In this document: in pieces, positions 43,621 through 52,739 of the stretch
Position numbering within the stretch: the first letter of the stretch is position 1
Layout: each line of letters starts with the position of its first letter
Assembly (NCBI RefSeq): GCF_003337555.1
Contig: NZ_QPJK01000006.1
Span: 62,001-126,000, forward strand
Length of the DNA: 64,000 nucleotides
Reading direction: 5' to 3'
From: Pseudorhodoferax soli
GTDB lineage: Bacteria > Pseudomonadota > Gammaproteobacteria > Burkholderiales > Burkholderiaceae_C
Translations under genes and position numbers: made by a program
Notes under the pieces: generated by a model
What the model was told of the DNA's origin: nothing
The model's database searches: none
What the model saw: only the letters and a program-made list of their open reading frames with translations

Positions 43621-44556
43621 TCAGCGCTCTTCGCTGCTTGTTGACCGAGCGCGCAGGAAGGCTTCAACTTCCTCTCGGTTTTTCAGAGCAATTTGCTGCG
43701 CCGCAGGCTTCGCGGATTCTTCTAAATCCAACCTAAGGTGCCGGAGCGCATAGAAGAGGAACGCTTGCCTGCACTGAAACTCGACTTGGCCGTCCACCAT
43801 TCCAAAATCGCACTCGATGGCGCGCTTGTGCGATTCAGACAGCTTCGGATGCGGAATCAGTACGAGCGGAACAATCGTGTGCCATTCCTGGTCTTCAATG
43901 GCGTCGGCTGCCGCGGGCTGGAAGCCGTCCACGCGCAGCATGCGGGCGAGGACGAAATCCCTGAAGGCGTTCCGGGTGTGGCAGTACGCTCGCACGTGCC
44001 AACGAAAACCGTCGTGCGCCAGTGCGTGCGGAGTAAGCGTCCGAACAGTCGGCTTTGGGCGCGACATCGACTGATAGAGCACGCCGAGAGCAGAACCCTC
44101 TCGGATGGCCTGGAGCAGCGCAGTGAGAACGTCCAAGCGAAACGTGCGACCCGGGCTAGGCACTGCTGCGACGGTAGGTGCCCACGCGAGAAAGCTGCCC
44201 GGGCCAGGCTGGATACCTGAAACTTGAGCGAGCAGTTCGTTCACATAGCGGTGGGCATCGCTTGTATCGAAACAAGGGCTGAAGTTCGCGGAGGCCATAT
44301 AGACCCGGGAGCTTCTGTCGTAGGTCAAGTTTGCCGGCGCCAACTCGGTGTATCTGGCAATGTCCAACGAGGCCTGCGGAACCGAGATGCCGAAGAAGTC
44401 AGTCAGGTCGCTTCGGTTGAGCCGACCGTCCCAGCGCAGTCGGAAATCGATGAACTCCAGGCGGCGCTCCTGGCTCCACTTGCCAGAAGTGCGCCCAGAG
44501 ACTTCGGCAGAGGCCGAGGTTGGGCTGGCGCGTTCGTTCATCTCGGTAATTTTCAC
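43621..44556 (-). CDS. WYL-domain transcriptional regulator (CapW/BrxR-like)
   Basis: A 311-aa regulator. The N-terminal winged helix (RRLEFIDFRLRWDGRLNRSDLTDFFGISVPQASLDIARYTELAPANLTYD) has the form of CapW/BrxR repressors, and a WYL domain follows (VLYQSMSRPKPTVRTLTPHALAHDGFRWHVRAYC). WYL domains sense nucleic-acid fragments. It is divergent from the Wadjet operon with a 113-bp spacer containing a direct repeat, and these regulators commonly control adjacent defence operons, so it is likely the Wadjet repressor. It converges with the helicase gene on its other side, 51 bp apart. Confidence 0.85.
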   Translation of the reverse strand: MKITEMNERASPTSASAEVSGRTSGKWSQERRLEFIDFRLRWDGRLNRSDLTDFFGISVPQASLDIARYTELAPANLTYDRSSRVYMASANFSPCFDTSDAHRYVNELLAQVSGIQPGPGSFLAWAPTVAAVPSPGRTFRLDVLTALLQAIREGSALGVLYQSMSRPKPTVRTLTPHALAHDGFRWHVRAYCHTRNAFRDFVLARMLRVDGFQPAAADAIEDQEWHTIVPLVLIPHPKLSESHKRAIECDFGMVDGQVEFQCRQAFLFYALRHLRLDLEESAKPAAQQIALKNREEVEAFLRARSTSSEER

Positions 44557-44570
44557 ATAAGAACAAAAAC

Positions 44571-44599
44571 TAGACGAGTATAAAAAGTAGACGTATATT
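44571..44599. promoter_or_regulatory. Direct repeat in the WYL regulator / Wadjet spacer
   Basis: TAGACGAGTATA (44571-44582) and TAGACGTATATT (44588-44599) repeat with a 17-bp period in an AT-rich spot between the divergent genes. It fits promoter elements or operator half-sites for the WYL regulator; the evidence is position and repetition only. Confidence 0.45.
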
Positions 44600-44669
44600 C
44601 GCGCTTCAGCTCAGTTTGGAGGCACAAAGTGGCACGCTCTGACGGCAGGCAGATTGATGGAGGTAGTCC

Positions 44670-46133
44670 GTGAAGGCGCTTCGCGGCGCCGCTGCCCTGC
44701 GCAATCTGCGGGAACAGCCGCTCTGGAAGCTGCTTGCGGCGACCAAGGCACCGGCCGTGATTGCGCTGCTGCATTCGCTGTTCATGGAGGCGGACAAGGC
44801 GCTTCCGAACTCAGTGCTCATAGAGCGCCTCACACGCGACCTAGATGCGCTGCGCGCGACGGGCGAAGACCTACCTCAACTGCCCCAGGCTTACGTGGCC
44901 GAGTGGCTCAACCAGGGATGGCTGACCCGGCGCTTTCCGACCGGAGCAGCTGAAGAGGACTACGAACTCACCGCTGAGGCGCTTACAGCGTTGCGCTTCA
45001 TCACCGGGCTTTTGACGCCGCGGACCACTGCCACTGAGAGTCGGCTGTCGGTTGTCATCCACCAGCTATCGCGTTTGGCTGAAGAGACCAACACGAACCC
45101 TGAAGCACGGTTGGCGTCCCTTCGGGCAGAACGTGACCGCATCGACAAAGCCATTGAAGCGGTACAGCTGGGTGGTGTCAAGACGCTTGCGCCGGACCGG
45201 GCTCTAGAGCGGGCCCGCGAGGTAATAGCGCTCGCGCAGGAGCTTGCTGCTGATTTCCGCAGCGTCCGCGATGAGTTCGAGCGGCTCAACCGTGGCCTTC
45301 GGCAAAGCCTGATGGAGAACGAAGGTAGCCGCGGCGACGTGCTCGAGCAGCTCTTTGCCGGCGTGGACCTCATCGGCGAAAGTGACGCCGGTCGGACGTT
45401 CAATGCGTTCTGGCGCATGCTGACAGACAGTGAGCAAGCTGCGACCCTTCGCGAATCCCTTGACGAGGTGACGGGGCGACCGTTCGCGCGTCAGTTGGAA
45501 TCGCACGAACGCAAGTTCCTGCTCGGCCTCACCGGAGGATTGCTCAACGAGGGGCGTGGCGTGCACGACGTACTGCAGCACTTCGCTCGCAGCCTGAAGA
45601 GCTTTGTTCAGAGCCGCGAGTTCCTTGAGCACCGTCGCTTACACGGCTTGTTGAAGGACGCTACGCAGGCAGCGCTTGGTGCGAAGGCGCTGGTGCGGCC
45701 GAACGAGCAGGTTGGGTTCGAGTTGATGCAGTCGAGTAGCCGCATCCGGTCTGTCTCGCAGTGGGGGCTTTACGACCCGGCCCAACGCGTGACCGACTCG
45801 TCAATGCAGGCCGCCGAGCCTTCCGAGTTAGACCTGGAGGCTGTAAGCGAGTTGGTTCGACAGTCTGAAATTGACCTCCGTTCGCTCAAAGCAAACCTGA
45901 GGACCATTCTCGAGCGTCAGTCCCAAGTGACCATTGCTCAGGTTCTCGCGGAGTACCCGGCGGAGCAGGGCCTTGGCAGCGTCGTCGGTTACGTGGCCCT
46001 GGGCGCCAAACATGGCGAGGTGACGAATGATGTCGAGGTTGTCTCGTGGACCGGCGGTGACCTGACCCAGCGTCGCGCCAAGGTGCCGACCATTTTCTTC
46101 ATGAGGGAGCGGTATGTTGAACTCGTCGACTGA
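44670..46133 (+). CDS. jetA: Wadjet subunit JetA (DUF3375; MukF/kleisin-like)
   Basis: A 487-aa DUF3375 protein, the kleisin-like subunit of the Wadjet SMC complex. The N-terminus is a winged-helix region (PLWKLLAATKAPAVIALLHSLF), followed by long coiled-coil-like helices around residues 150-260. The GTG start at 44670 is supported by ATGGAGGTAGTCC. It is the first of four overlapping genes jetA-jetB-jetC-jetD. Wadjet recognises and cuts small circular DNA such as plasmids. Confidence 0.88.
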   Translation: MKALRGAAALRNLREQPLWKLLAATKAPAVIALLHSLFMEADKALPNSVLIERLTRDLDALRATGEDLPQLPQAYVAEWLNQGWLTRRFPTGAAEEDYELTAEALTALRFITGLLTPRTTATESRLSVVIHQLSRLAEETNTNPEARLASLRAERDRIDKAIEAVQLGGVKTLAPDRALERAREVIALAQELAADFRSVRDEFERLNRGLRQSLMENEGSRGDVLEQLFAGVDLIGESDAGRTFNAFWRMLTDSEQAATLRESLDEVTGRPFARQLESHERKFLLGLTGGLLNEGRGVHDVLQHFARSLKSFVQSREFLEHRRLHGLLKDATQAALGAKALVRPNEQVGFELMQSSSRIRSVSQWGLYDPAQRVTDSSMQAAEPSELDLEAVSELVRQSEIDLRSLKANLRTILERQSQVTIAQVLAEYPAEQGLGSVVGYVALGAKHGEVTNDVEVVSWTGGDLTQRRAKVPTIFFMRERYVELVD

Positions 46134-46854
46134 GCCTATGGAAGAGCCTTATGCCGAGGAGCAGCTTCCTGAAGCTGCCGCGACGGACGTGGCAACGTTC
46201 CGTGGCGATACCGGCGGACTTCCACTCGACACTCGGCGCGTCCTCGTTCAACTGCTCCTGGGGCCTTCCGTGGACGCTCGCCGGCAGTCCAAGCTATGGC
46301 CAGTCCTACTGCGCGATGAAGCAGTGATTCGGTCGCGCATGCATGACCTGTTCCTCGAAGTTGTCATAGACCACGAGCAGCGTGTGGCGTTCACGCGCCA
46401 AGTCGTTTCCGAGGACCTGGACGTCCCAATCCTGCTGCGCAAGTCGTCGCTTACGTATATTGAGACGGCTCTGCTTCTGTTCCTGCGTCAGCGGCTGACC
46501 CAGGCCGACGCGCAGGGCGACCGCGCGGTCGTTGCTCTTGATGAGATGCAGCAACACCTCTCCGTTTTCGAACGGGATGGCAACGCTGACCACGCAAAAT
46601 TCGAGCGGCAAATTGTGAACGCCGTCGACAAGGCGAAGAAGTTGAGCTTGCTTCAGTCCATTCGCGGCTCCAGCGAGCGGTACGAGGTGTCCCCAACCCT
46701 CAAGCTGCTTTTCTCGGCCGAAGAAATCCAGGACCTCATGCGAACCTACGCTGCACTGACGTCGAAGCCAGCGGCCGCAGTTGGCGACGATGTGGCGGAG
46801 GGCGAAGAACAAGCTGACCTTGGCGACAACGAAGACGGGGAGGAAGCGCTGTGA
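46114..46854 (+). CDS. jetB: Wadjet subunit JetB (DUF4194; MukE-like)
   Basis: A 246-aa DUF4194 protein, the KITE (MukE-like) subunit of Wadjet. The core QLLLGPSVDARRQSKLWPVLLRDEAVIRSRMHDLFLEVVID and EDLDVPILLRKSSLTYIETALLLFLRQRL are family features. The acidic C-terminal tail is unstructured. It starts inside the end of jetA (20-bp overlap, with GGGAG before the ATG) and overlaps jetC (GTGA), so it is co-translated. Confidence 0.88.
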   Translation: MLNSSTEPMEEPYAEEQLPEAAATDVATFRGDTGGLPLDTRRVLVQLLLGPSVDARRQSKLWPVLLRDEAVIRSRMHDLFLEVVIDHEQRVAFTRQVVSEDLDVPILLRKSSLTYIETALLLFLRQRLTQADAQGDRAVVALDEMQQHLSVFERDGNADHAKFERQIVNAVDKAKKLSLLQSIRGSSERYEVSPTLKLLFSAEEIQDLMRTYAALTSKPAAAVGDDVAEGEEQADLGDNEDGEEAL

Positions 46855-49800
46855 ATCCTTTTGGCCAGACCGCCTTGCTAGAGGGCGGAAGTGACCAGTT
46901 CCGACTCACCCGCATACAGACGTTCAACTGGGGTACCTTCTCCAACGTCTTCGACTTCCGTATCCCCAAGCAGGGCTACCTCTTTGTCGGACCCTCTGGT
47001 TCGGGGAAGTCCACGGTACTGGATGCGCACGCGGCACTCCTAACCCCACCTAAGTGGGTCGATTTCAACGTGGCCGCCCGTGAAGCAGAGCGGCATGGAC
47101 GTGACCGCAACGTCATGACCTACTTGCGAGGAGCATGGGCACAACAAACTGGCGATGGGGGCGAGTACGTGTCGCAATACCTGCGCAGCGGCACAACTTG
47201 GTCGGCCATCGCGGAAACTTATGCAGATGAGATGGGCCGCGTGGTGGTTCTTGCCCAGGTTCTGTGGGTGAAGGGAAACTCAACGGCACCGGGAGATGCT
47301 AAGCGGCTGTACCTAACCATCGAGCGCGAGTTCGATGTTCAGGAACTGGAGTTCTTCGCGAAGAGCGAGTTCGATACGCGTCGGTTCAAACACGACCTGG
47401 CGGACGCTAAGGTCCACACCGAGTTCAGCGCCTACCAAGAGCGCTTTCGCCGGCTGCTGGGCGTCGATAACGAGCGTGCGCTTCGGCTCCTTCACAAGAC
47501 TCAGTCGGCCAAGAATCTAGGCGACCTCAACGCGTTTCTGCGCGACTTCATGCTCGACGAGCCGGAGACGTTCAGCATCGCCGCAAGCCTGGTCAATGAG
47601 TTCGGCGAACTGAATGAGGCTCACCAGGAAGTGGTGGCGGCTCGCAAGCAAATTCAAACGCTCAAGCCCGCCCGTGACGAGCATGTCGAGCTGGACCGTT
47701 GCAACTTCGAGCGCAATGGCCTGCAATCAATCCAGACCGTCACTGAACAGTATCGGGAGTTTCGGCGCAAGGCCCTGGTCGACGAGCGGATTGCCGAGCT
47801 GGAGGTGGAGAGCGAGGGGTCTCGCCAGGAGATGCTGAGGCTCTCTGAAATTGCCGAGGACCAGTTCCAGAAGCTCACAGACCTGCAGCGCCAGAAGCTC
47901 AGCATGGGGGCTGATGTACTCGACCGTCTTGAGAAGGACATCAAGGAGGCTGAGGCTGAGAAACCCGCTCGGATGCTGAAGCGCGACCAGGCCGCCGCAG
48001 CCTGCAAGGCAATGGGCTGGGCGTTGCCTGACAGCGTTGTCTGGTTCGTGCAGCGCGTAGATGCCGCGAAGCAGCGTGTTCTGAAGTCGCGCGAGCTGAG
48101 GAACGAGCTCGATGCACGAAAGGACGAGCTCAAGGTAGAGAAGTTGAAGGTCACCGAGGCCTTCACCAAGACGGTCGCAGAGGTCAAGGCTCTCGAACGT
48201 CAGGACTCGAACCTGCCATCGCGGCTGGTGAACCTGCGAGAGCGCATGGCGCGTGACCTCTCCATCCCGGAAGAGAAGCTTCCCTTCGTCGGTGAACTCG
48301 TGGAGGTACGCTCCGATGCGGCCGAGTGGCAAGGAGCTATTGAGCGCGTACTCGGCGGCTTCGCGCGCGCCATCCTCGTGGATGACAAGCACTATTCTGC
48401 GGTCTCAGGCTACTTGAATGAGCGCAACATCGGCGAACGGCTGGTGTACTTTCGGACCATCCAACAAGCCTCTGGTCGTACGCCAGGCCTGAACTCGCTA
48501 GTCCGCAAGCTGAACCTGGTCTCCGGGCCGTTCGGAGATTGGGTTCGCGAGGAGCTGAAGCACGCGTTCGACCTTGAATGCGCGGACACCATGCAAGCGT
48601 TCCGCAATGCCTCTCGCGCTGTGACGCGCGAGGGATTGGTAAAACACAGCACAACGCGGCACGAAAAGAACGACCGGTACAACGTGAACGACCGAAGTCA
48701 GTGGGTCTTGGGATTTGACAACAAGGAAAAGCTCTCCCTGTACAAGAACCGGGCGGCAGACTTGGGGCAGCGCATCACCGAACTAGATGCGGCGCTGAAG
48801 GAAATCGGCGGGGAAGAAGACCAGCAACAAGAGCAATTGTTGCACTGCCAGAATCTGTCGAACCTCACTTGGAACGACGTTGATGTCGGCGCGCTGCTCA
48901 CCCGTATTGCTGAGCTGACGAAGCGCCTGCAGGAGGAACGAGACAAGCGCCCAGACCTGGCGGCTCTGGATGGTCGAATCAAGAAGCAGGACGAGGCGCA
49001 CCGAGGTGCTGTTGACACGAGAAACAAAGAGGACGTGAGGGGGCAGGGGCTCGCCAAGGACATTGCTGTCCTACAGGGCAAGCTCTCCGAACTGGCACGC
49101 TTGTGGCCGACCTCTGACCGGGCGCCTGCGTTTGCGGAGCAAATCTCGGCCAGGTACGCGGTAACTGGGAAGGAGGTCACTCTCGAGAGCGTTGACCAAG
49201 TCCACGCCCAGGTGGACCGCGGTATTAGCAACGAGCTGCGCGTTCTCGATACGCGCTCGACGGAGCTGAAGAGCTCCATCGTTCAGCGGTTCGTCGACTT
49301 TAACCGGTTGTGGCCGGCAGTGGCCGGCGGCTTGGACGCCACGTTGGCCAGCGCCGATGACTACCTCGCCAAGCTGAAGCGGCTGGAGGACGACAACCTT
49401 CCTGCTTATGAGGACCGTTTCTTTAGCCTGCTGCGCGAGCAGAGTGACCAGAACCTGACCCTGCTGGCAACGAAGTTGGACGAAGAGAAGTCTGCGATTC
49501 GTTCGCGCATGGAGCTGGTGAACGAAAGTCTTGAAACGGCACCGTTCAACGTTGGGACGCACCTCATTATTGAGACTACGGACAAGTCGCTGGAGGACGT
49601 GCGGATGTTTCGCGCAAGTCTGAAGGAGTCTCTCAGCCACTCGTTCTCCAACGACCGCGACCTCGCCGAGGAGCGCTTCAAGACGTTGGCCGCATTGGTC
49701 AAGCGACTTGCGAGCCAGGAGACCGTCGACAAGAACTGGCGCCATCTCGTGCTCGACGTCAGGCAGCATGTTGATTTTGTCGCGCGCGAGCTGGACGCGG

Positions 49801-50207
49801 ATGACGTCGAGGTGGAGGTGTACCGCAGCGGGGCTGGTAAGTCGGGCGGGCAGCGCCAGAAACTGGCGGCAACGTGCTTGGCGGCCGCGCTGCGCTACCA
49901 GCTGGGCGGTCAAGACCGAGCACTGCCGAGCTACTCGACCGTGGTTCTTGACGAGGCTTTTGACAAGGCAGACTCCGAATTCACGTCGATGGCGATGAAC
50001 ATCTTCAAGACCTTCGGCTTCCAGATGATTGTCGCAACACCTTTGAAGTCGGTGATGACGCTTGAGCCCTTCATTGGCGGGGCGTGCTTCGTCCACATCA
50101 AGGACCGCAAGAAATCGGCTGTCATTCCTATCGAGTACGACAGCCAGAACCAGCGGCTGAAGCTGACCCAAGACATGCGGAATGCCGAAGAAGCTGCTGC
50201 CTCCTGA
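46851..50207 (+). CDS. jetC: Wadjet subunit JetC (SMC/MukB-like ATPase)
   Basis: An 1118-aa SMC-like ATPase. Walker A VGPSGSGKSTVLDAH is at 46-60, then two long coiled-coil arms (about 250-450 and 640-900) around a hinge near residue 500-600. The C-terminal head has the ABC signature YRSGAGKSGGQRQKLA and Walker B STVVLDEAFDKADSE. It forms the DNA-loop-extruding motor of Wadjet. GTG start overlaps the jetB stop, and the end overlaps jetD by 26 bp. Confidence 0.9.
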   Translation: MNPFGQTALLEGGSDQFRLTRIQTFNWGTFSNVFDFRIPKQGYLFVGPSGSGKSTVLDAHAALLTPPKWVDFNVAAREAERHGRDRNVMTYLRGAWAQQTGDGGEYVSQYLRSGTTWSAIAETYADEMGRVVVLAQVLWVKGNSTAPGDAKRLYLTIEREFDVQELEFFAKSEFDTRRFKHDLADAKVHTEFSAYQERFRRLLGVDNERALRLLHKTQSAKNLGDLNAFLRDFMLDEPETFSIAASLVNEFGELNEAHQEVVAARKQIQTLKPARDEHVELDRCNFERNGLQSIQTVTEQYREFRRKALVDERIAELEVESEGSRQEMLRLSEIAEDQFQKLTDLQRQKLSMGADVLDRLEKDIKEAEAEKPARMLKRDQAAAACKAMGWALPDSVVWFVQRVDAAKQRVLKSRELRNELDARKDELKVEKLKVTEAFTKTVAEVKALERQDSNLPSRLVNLRERMARDLSIPEEKLPFVGELVEVRSDAAEWQGAIERVLGGFARAILVDDKHYSAVSGYLNERNIGERLVYFRTIQQASGRTPGLNSLVRKLNLVSGPFGDWVREELKHAFDLECADTMQAFRNASRAVTREGLVKHSTTRHEKNDRYNVNDRSQWVLGFDNKEKLSLYKNRAADLGQRITELDAALKEIGGEEDQQQEQLLHCQNLSNLTWNDVDVGALLTRIAELTKRLQEERDKRPDLAALDGRIKKQDEAHRGAVDTRNKEDVRGQGLAKDIAVLQGKLSELARLWPTSDRAPAFAEQISARYAVTGKEVTLESVDQVHAQVDRGISNELRVLDTRSTELKSSIVQRFVDFNRLWPAVAGGLDATLASADDYLAKLKRLEDDNLPAYEDRFFSLLREQSDQNLTLLATKLDEEKSAIRSRMELVNESLETAPFNVGTHLIIETTDKSLEDVRMFRASLKESLSHSFSNDRDLAEERFKTLAALVKRLASQETVDKNWRHLVLDVRQHVDFVARELDADDVEVEVYRSGAGKSGGQRQKLAATCLAAALRYQLGGQDRALPSYSTVVLDEAFDKADSEFTSMAMNIFKTFGFQMIVATPLKSVMTLEPFIGGACFVHIKDRKKSAVIPIEYDSQNQRLKLTQDMRNAEEAAAS

Positions 50208-51369
50208 AGCTGCGCGGGACTTCCTAGTTCGACGCTTTGGCAATCAACACGACAACTGGTTGGTGGGGGAGGGAACTTGGCCACTGCTGGTCGGCTTGGG
50301 GCCTCCGACAGAAAGAGACATCGCGGAGGATTCTGCTGCTGTCAGGGAGTGGGCAACGGCTTGGCAAGGCTGGACAGGACCAGGTGATGTCGTGTTCGAG
50401 AACCGTCAGTTCCCTCGAATGGGTAGGCAGCGCCTTCCGGTCAGCTTAAGCATGCCGGACGCTGCTGCTGTTGCACGGTGCATCGGGCAGCTGCAGCGCT
50501 GGGAGACGGCCACGCACCGCTTTTGGCGAGTGCGGGCGCGGTGGTCTGCCATGGAGCCGCGAACTCTTGCGGCGCGCTTTGACGTGCTCGCGGACTACTC
50601 AGCTGCGGACTTCGAGCGGTTGGTGTCCCTACTTGAATGGTTTGAAGCGAACCCGGCGTCGGGGCTGTACCTTCGCCAGTTGCCCGTTGAGGGACTGGAC
50701 ACGAAATGGCTCGAGAAGCGAACGGGGTTGGTTGCGGGCCTTCTTCGGTCGCTGCGTGAGGTCAGCGATGATGAAGGTGACTTCTACCGCATGTTCGGGT
50801 TGCGCAAGCCGGCACATCGGGTCCGTGTGAGGGTTCTCTGCCCGGCAATGCGTCGAGTTGCAGGTGGTCTTGGCGACATCGAAGCACCGGCGGGCGAACT
50901 TGCTGCGCTGCCGATAGAGCCGCTGGCCGTGCTCATCGTCGAGAACCTGGAAACTGGTCTTGCTTTGCCCGACCTTGCGGGCACGGTAGCGGTTATGCGG
51001 CTTGGGAACGCGGTCGGCGTCGTCCGGGCGCTTCCCTGGGTCATCGGAGCGAAGGCGGTGATGTACTGGGGCGATATGGACACCCACGGATTTGCCATTC
51101 TGGACCGTGCGCGTCGTGCCGTTCCGCATCTTCAGTCGGTACTGATGGACGAGAAGACTCTGCTGTCTCACCGACATCTGTGGGTCCAGGAATCCGCGCA
51201 ATGCGCTGACCTGCCCATGGATGCGCTGACCACAGAGGAGCGGGCGGTGTACCAAGCGTTGAGAGCAGATGCGTGGGGACCGCGCGTGAGGTTGGAGCAG
51301 GAGCGCCTAGGGTGGGCTGAGGCAATGACTGTGCTGAGGCTTGCTCTAAATAGAAATGTCTCCAATTGA
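50182..51369 (+). CDS. jetD: Wadjet subunit JetD (DUF3322/DUF2220, Toprim nuclease)
   Basis: A 395-aa protein with an N-terminal DUF3322 region (LPPEAARDFLVRRFGNQHDNWLVGEGTWP) and a C-terminal DUF2220 Toprim-type domain: Glu in LAVLIVENLETGLAL and DxD in VMYWGDMDTHGF. JetD cuts plasmid DNA when the SMC motor signals a small circle. All key residues are present, so the Wadjet operon looks complete. Confidence 0.9.
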   Translation: MPKKLLPPEAARDFLVRRFGNQHDNWLVGEGTWPLLVGLGPPTERDIAEDSAAVREWATAWQGWTGPGDVVFENRQFPRMGRQRLPVSLSMPDAAAVARCIGQLQRWETATHRFWRVRARWSAMEPRTLAARFDVLADYSAADFERLVSLLEWFEANPASGLYLRQLPVEGLDTKWLEKRTGLVAGLLRSLREVSDDEGDFYRMFGLRKPAHRVRVRVLCPAMRRVAGGLGDIEAPAGELAALPIEPLAVLIVENLETGLALPDLAGTVAVMRLGNAVGVVRALPWVIGAKAVMYWGDMDTHGFAILDRARRAVPHLQSVLMDEKTLLSHRHLWVQESAQCADLPMDALTTEERAVYQALRADAWGPRVRLEQERLGWAEAMTVLRLALNRNVSN

Positions 51370-51398
51370 GCAAGGCGAGGGCTTGTGTCAGGCAACTG

Positions 51399-51530
51399 AT
51401 GCAGCGTCCTTCGAGCTCAAGCGCCCTTGGTTGGAGCCGGTCGTTTGATGCGCCTGATGGAGGTGCAGCGCCGCCAGAACAGGTCACGAACATCCGCCTA
51501 GGTGAGTATCTGCGGGTGTTCAAGTACTAA
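51399..51530 (+). pseudogene. Possible gene remnant after jetD
   Basis: A 43-codon frame ending SFDAPDGGAAPPEQVTNIRL, then GEYLRVFKY. A different frame just before it (FELKRPWLEPVV) seems to continue the same protein, joined by a frameshift near 51447. It looks like the decayed C-terminus of an unidentified protein. Its stop overlaps the end of the convergent 51527-52444 gene. Confidence 0.25.
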
Positions 51531-52444
51531 GAAACCTCGTGCCAGAGCTTTCCTTCCGGACGTCGGTCGAGTTCGCTTTCTAACTCGGTCACAATGTAGC
51601 GCGCCAGTGGATTCTTGAAAAGTTCTCGAGCACTCTCATTGAAGAATCCGTTCGGCATGGAGGACGACAGGCCTGCTCGACTGAGCTTTACGTCCTCGTC
51701 GAGAGCGATGGTGGCGCGAATGCAATAGATACTGAGGGTTCTAACGATTGCATCCACAGAATGGTCTTCTGATGTCTTCAGCAGACGATAGATGACACTA
51801 TTCGGCACAACATGTTCATGTCGGAGGTTAGCACGGCAGAAGGCTTGGTACTTTGCTGCAGTCGATAAAGAACCGGGGTTAATGGCCTTGTGGCGGCGAA
51901 TCAACTCGGCGGCCCTCCTTGACCTGTAGTGCGTGCAGTTGTGCCAATGGTTGGATTCACTGGCTTGCCGTATCAGCATTCCGACGGAGGCTTTGAGGAG
52001 TTCGCTTCCAAGCAAACCGGATGTAGCTAGCACGGAGAGCGCGCGAGCCGTTTCATAGATGCGAAGTTGATAGCTCCCAGGCTCCAGAGTTGAATGTGCA
52101 GGATGGCCAGACTCCTGGTCTTCATAGTCCAAATCACCAGCAAGCTCGTCTATTGGACCTTCTGCAGGCGGGAGGATGCTGGCCAAGTCCTCATCCGAAC
52201 CGGTAATCTTCCAGAAGCTGGGAGAGGTCTCGACGACCACCAAACGATGTTCTTTGCGGAGGTGTGTGACATGCCCTCGCCAGCTAACGCGAACCTCAGA
52301 AAGCTCGTCTTCAGTGGCACCCTGCAGAAGCCTACGGTCAAGTTCGGCTGCGCGACCGCGATGCCTAAGCCACGTCGTGTCCGCATCAAGTTGCCTAAGG
52401 AGTTCCTTCGTTGCCGCTTGGTCTTCGATGGTGTGTTTGGTCAT
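51527..52444 (-). CDS. Hypothetical protein of the McrBC-like operon
   Basis: A 305-aa protein that I do not recognise. The N-terminal third may be a winged helix (RGHVTHLRKEHRLVVVETSPSFWKITGSD). The middle has LRHEHVVPNSVIYRLL, an HEHVVP core that resembles a His-rich metal- or HNH-like motif, but no complete nuclease signature. It is last in a row of four minus-strand genes (58065 to 51527), about 300 bp after the McrC-like gene, so membership of the operon is probable rather than certain. Confidence 0.55.
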   Translation of the reverse strand: MTKHTIEDQAATKELLRQLDADTTWLRHRGRAAELDRRLLQGATEDELSEVRVSWRGHVTHLRKEHRLVVVETSPSFWKITGSDEDLASILPPAEGPIDELAGDLDYEDQESGHPAHSTLEPGSYQLRIYETARALSVLATSGLLGSELLKASVGMLIRQASESNHWHNCTHYRSRRAAELIRRHKAINPGSLSTAAKYQAFCRANLRHEHVVPNSVIYRLLKTSEDHSVDAIVRTLSIYCIRATIALDEDVKLSRAGLSSSMPNGFFNESARELFKNPLARYIVTELESELDRRPEGKLWHEVS

Positions 52445-52739
52445 TTCTCACGAGGTACTGGTTAGAGTCTGGAATCGCGCGGCTGAGCGATGTTGACTAT
52501 GGAGTTGGGTCGTGGTCAGAGCAGGCGAGTGGAAACCTGCAAGATGCGCATTTTCGCGTTCGATTCATTCATCGCCCAACCATTCGCTGTCGTCGAGAAG
52601 CAGGCGGCTGAGCGACCTGGGCGCCAATGGCCGAGGTGTTTGCCAGCCCGCATCATTTGTGCCGGTATGCGCCCAAAGCATGTCTACCGCGCCTCGTTGG
52701 GCTGCAACGCGCCATGCCTTGCCTCCTCAGGTGGCACTG

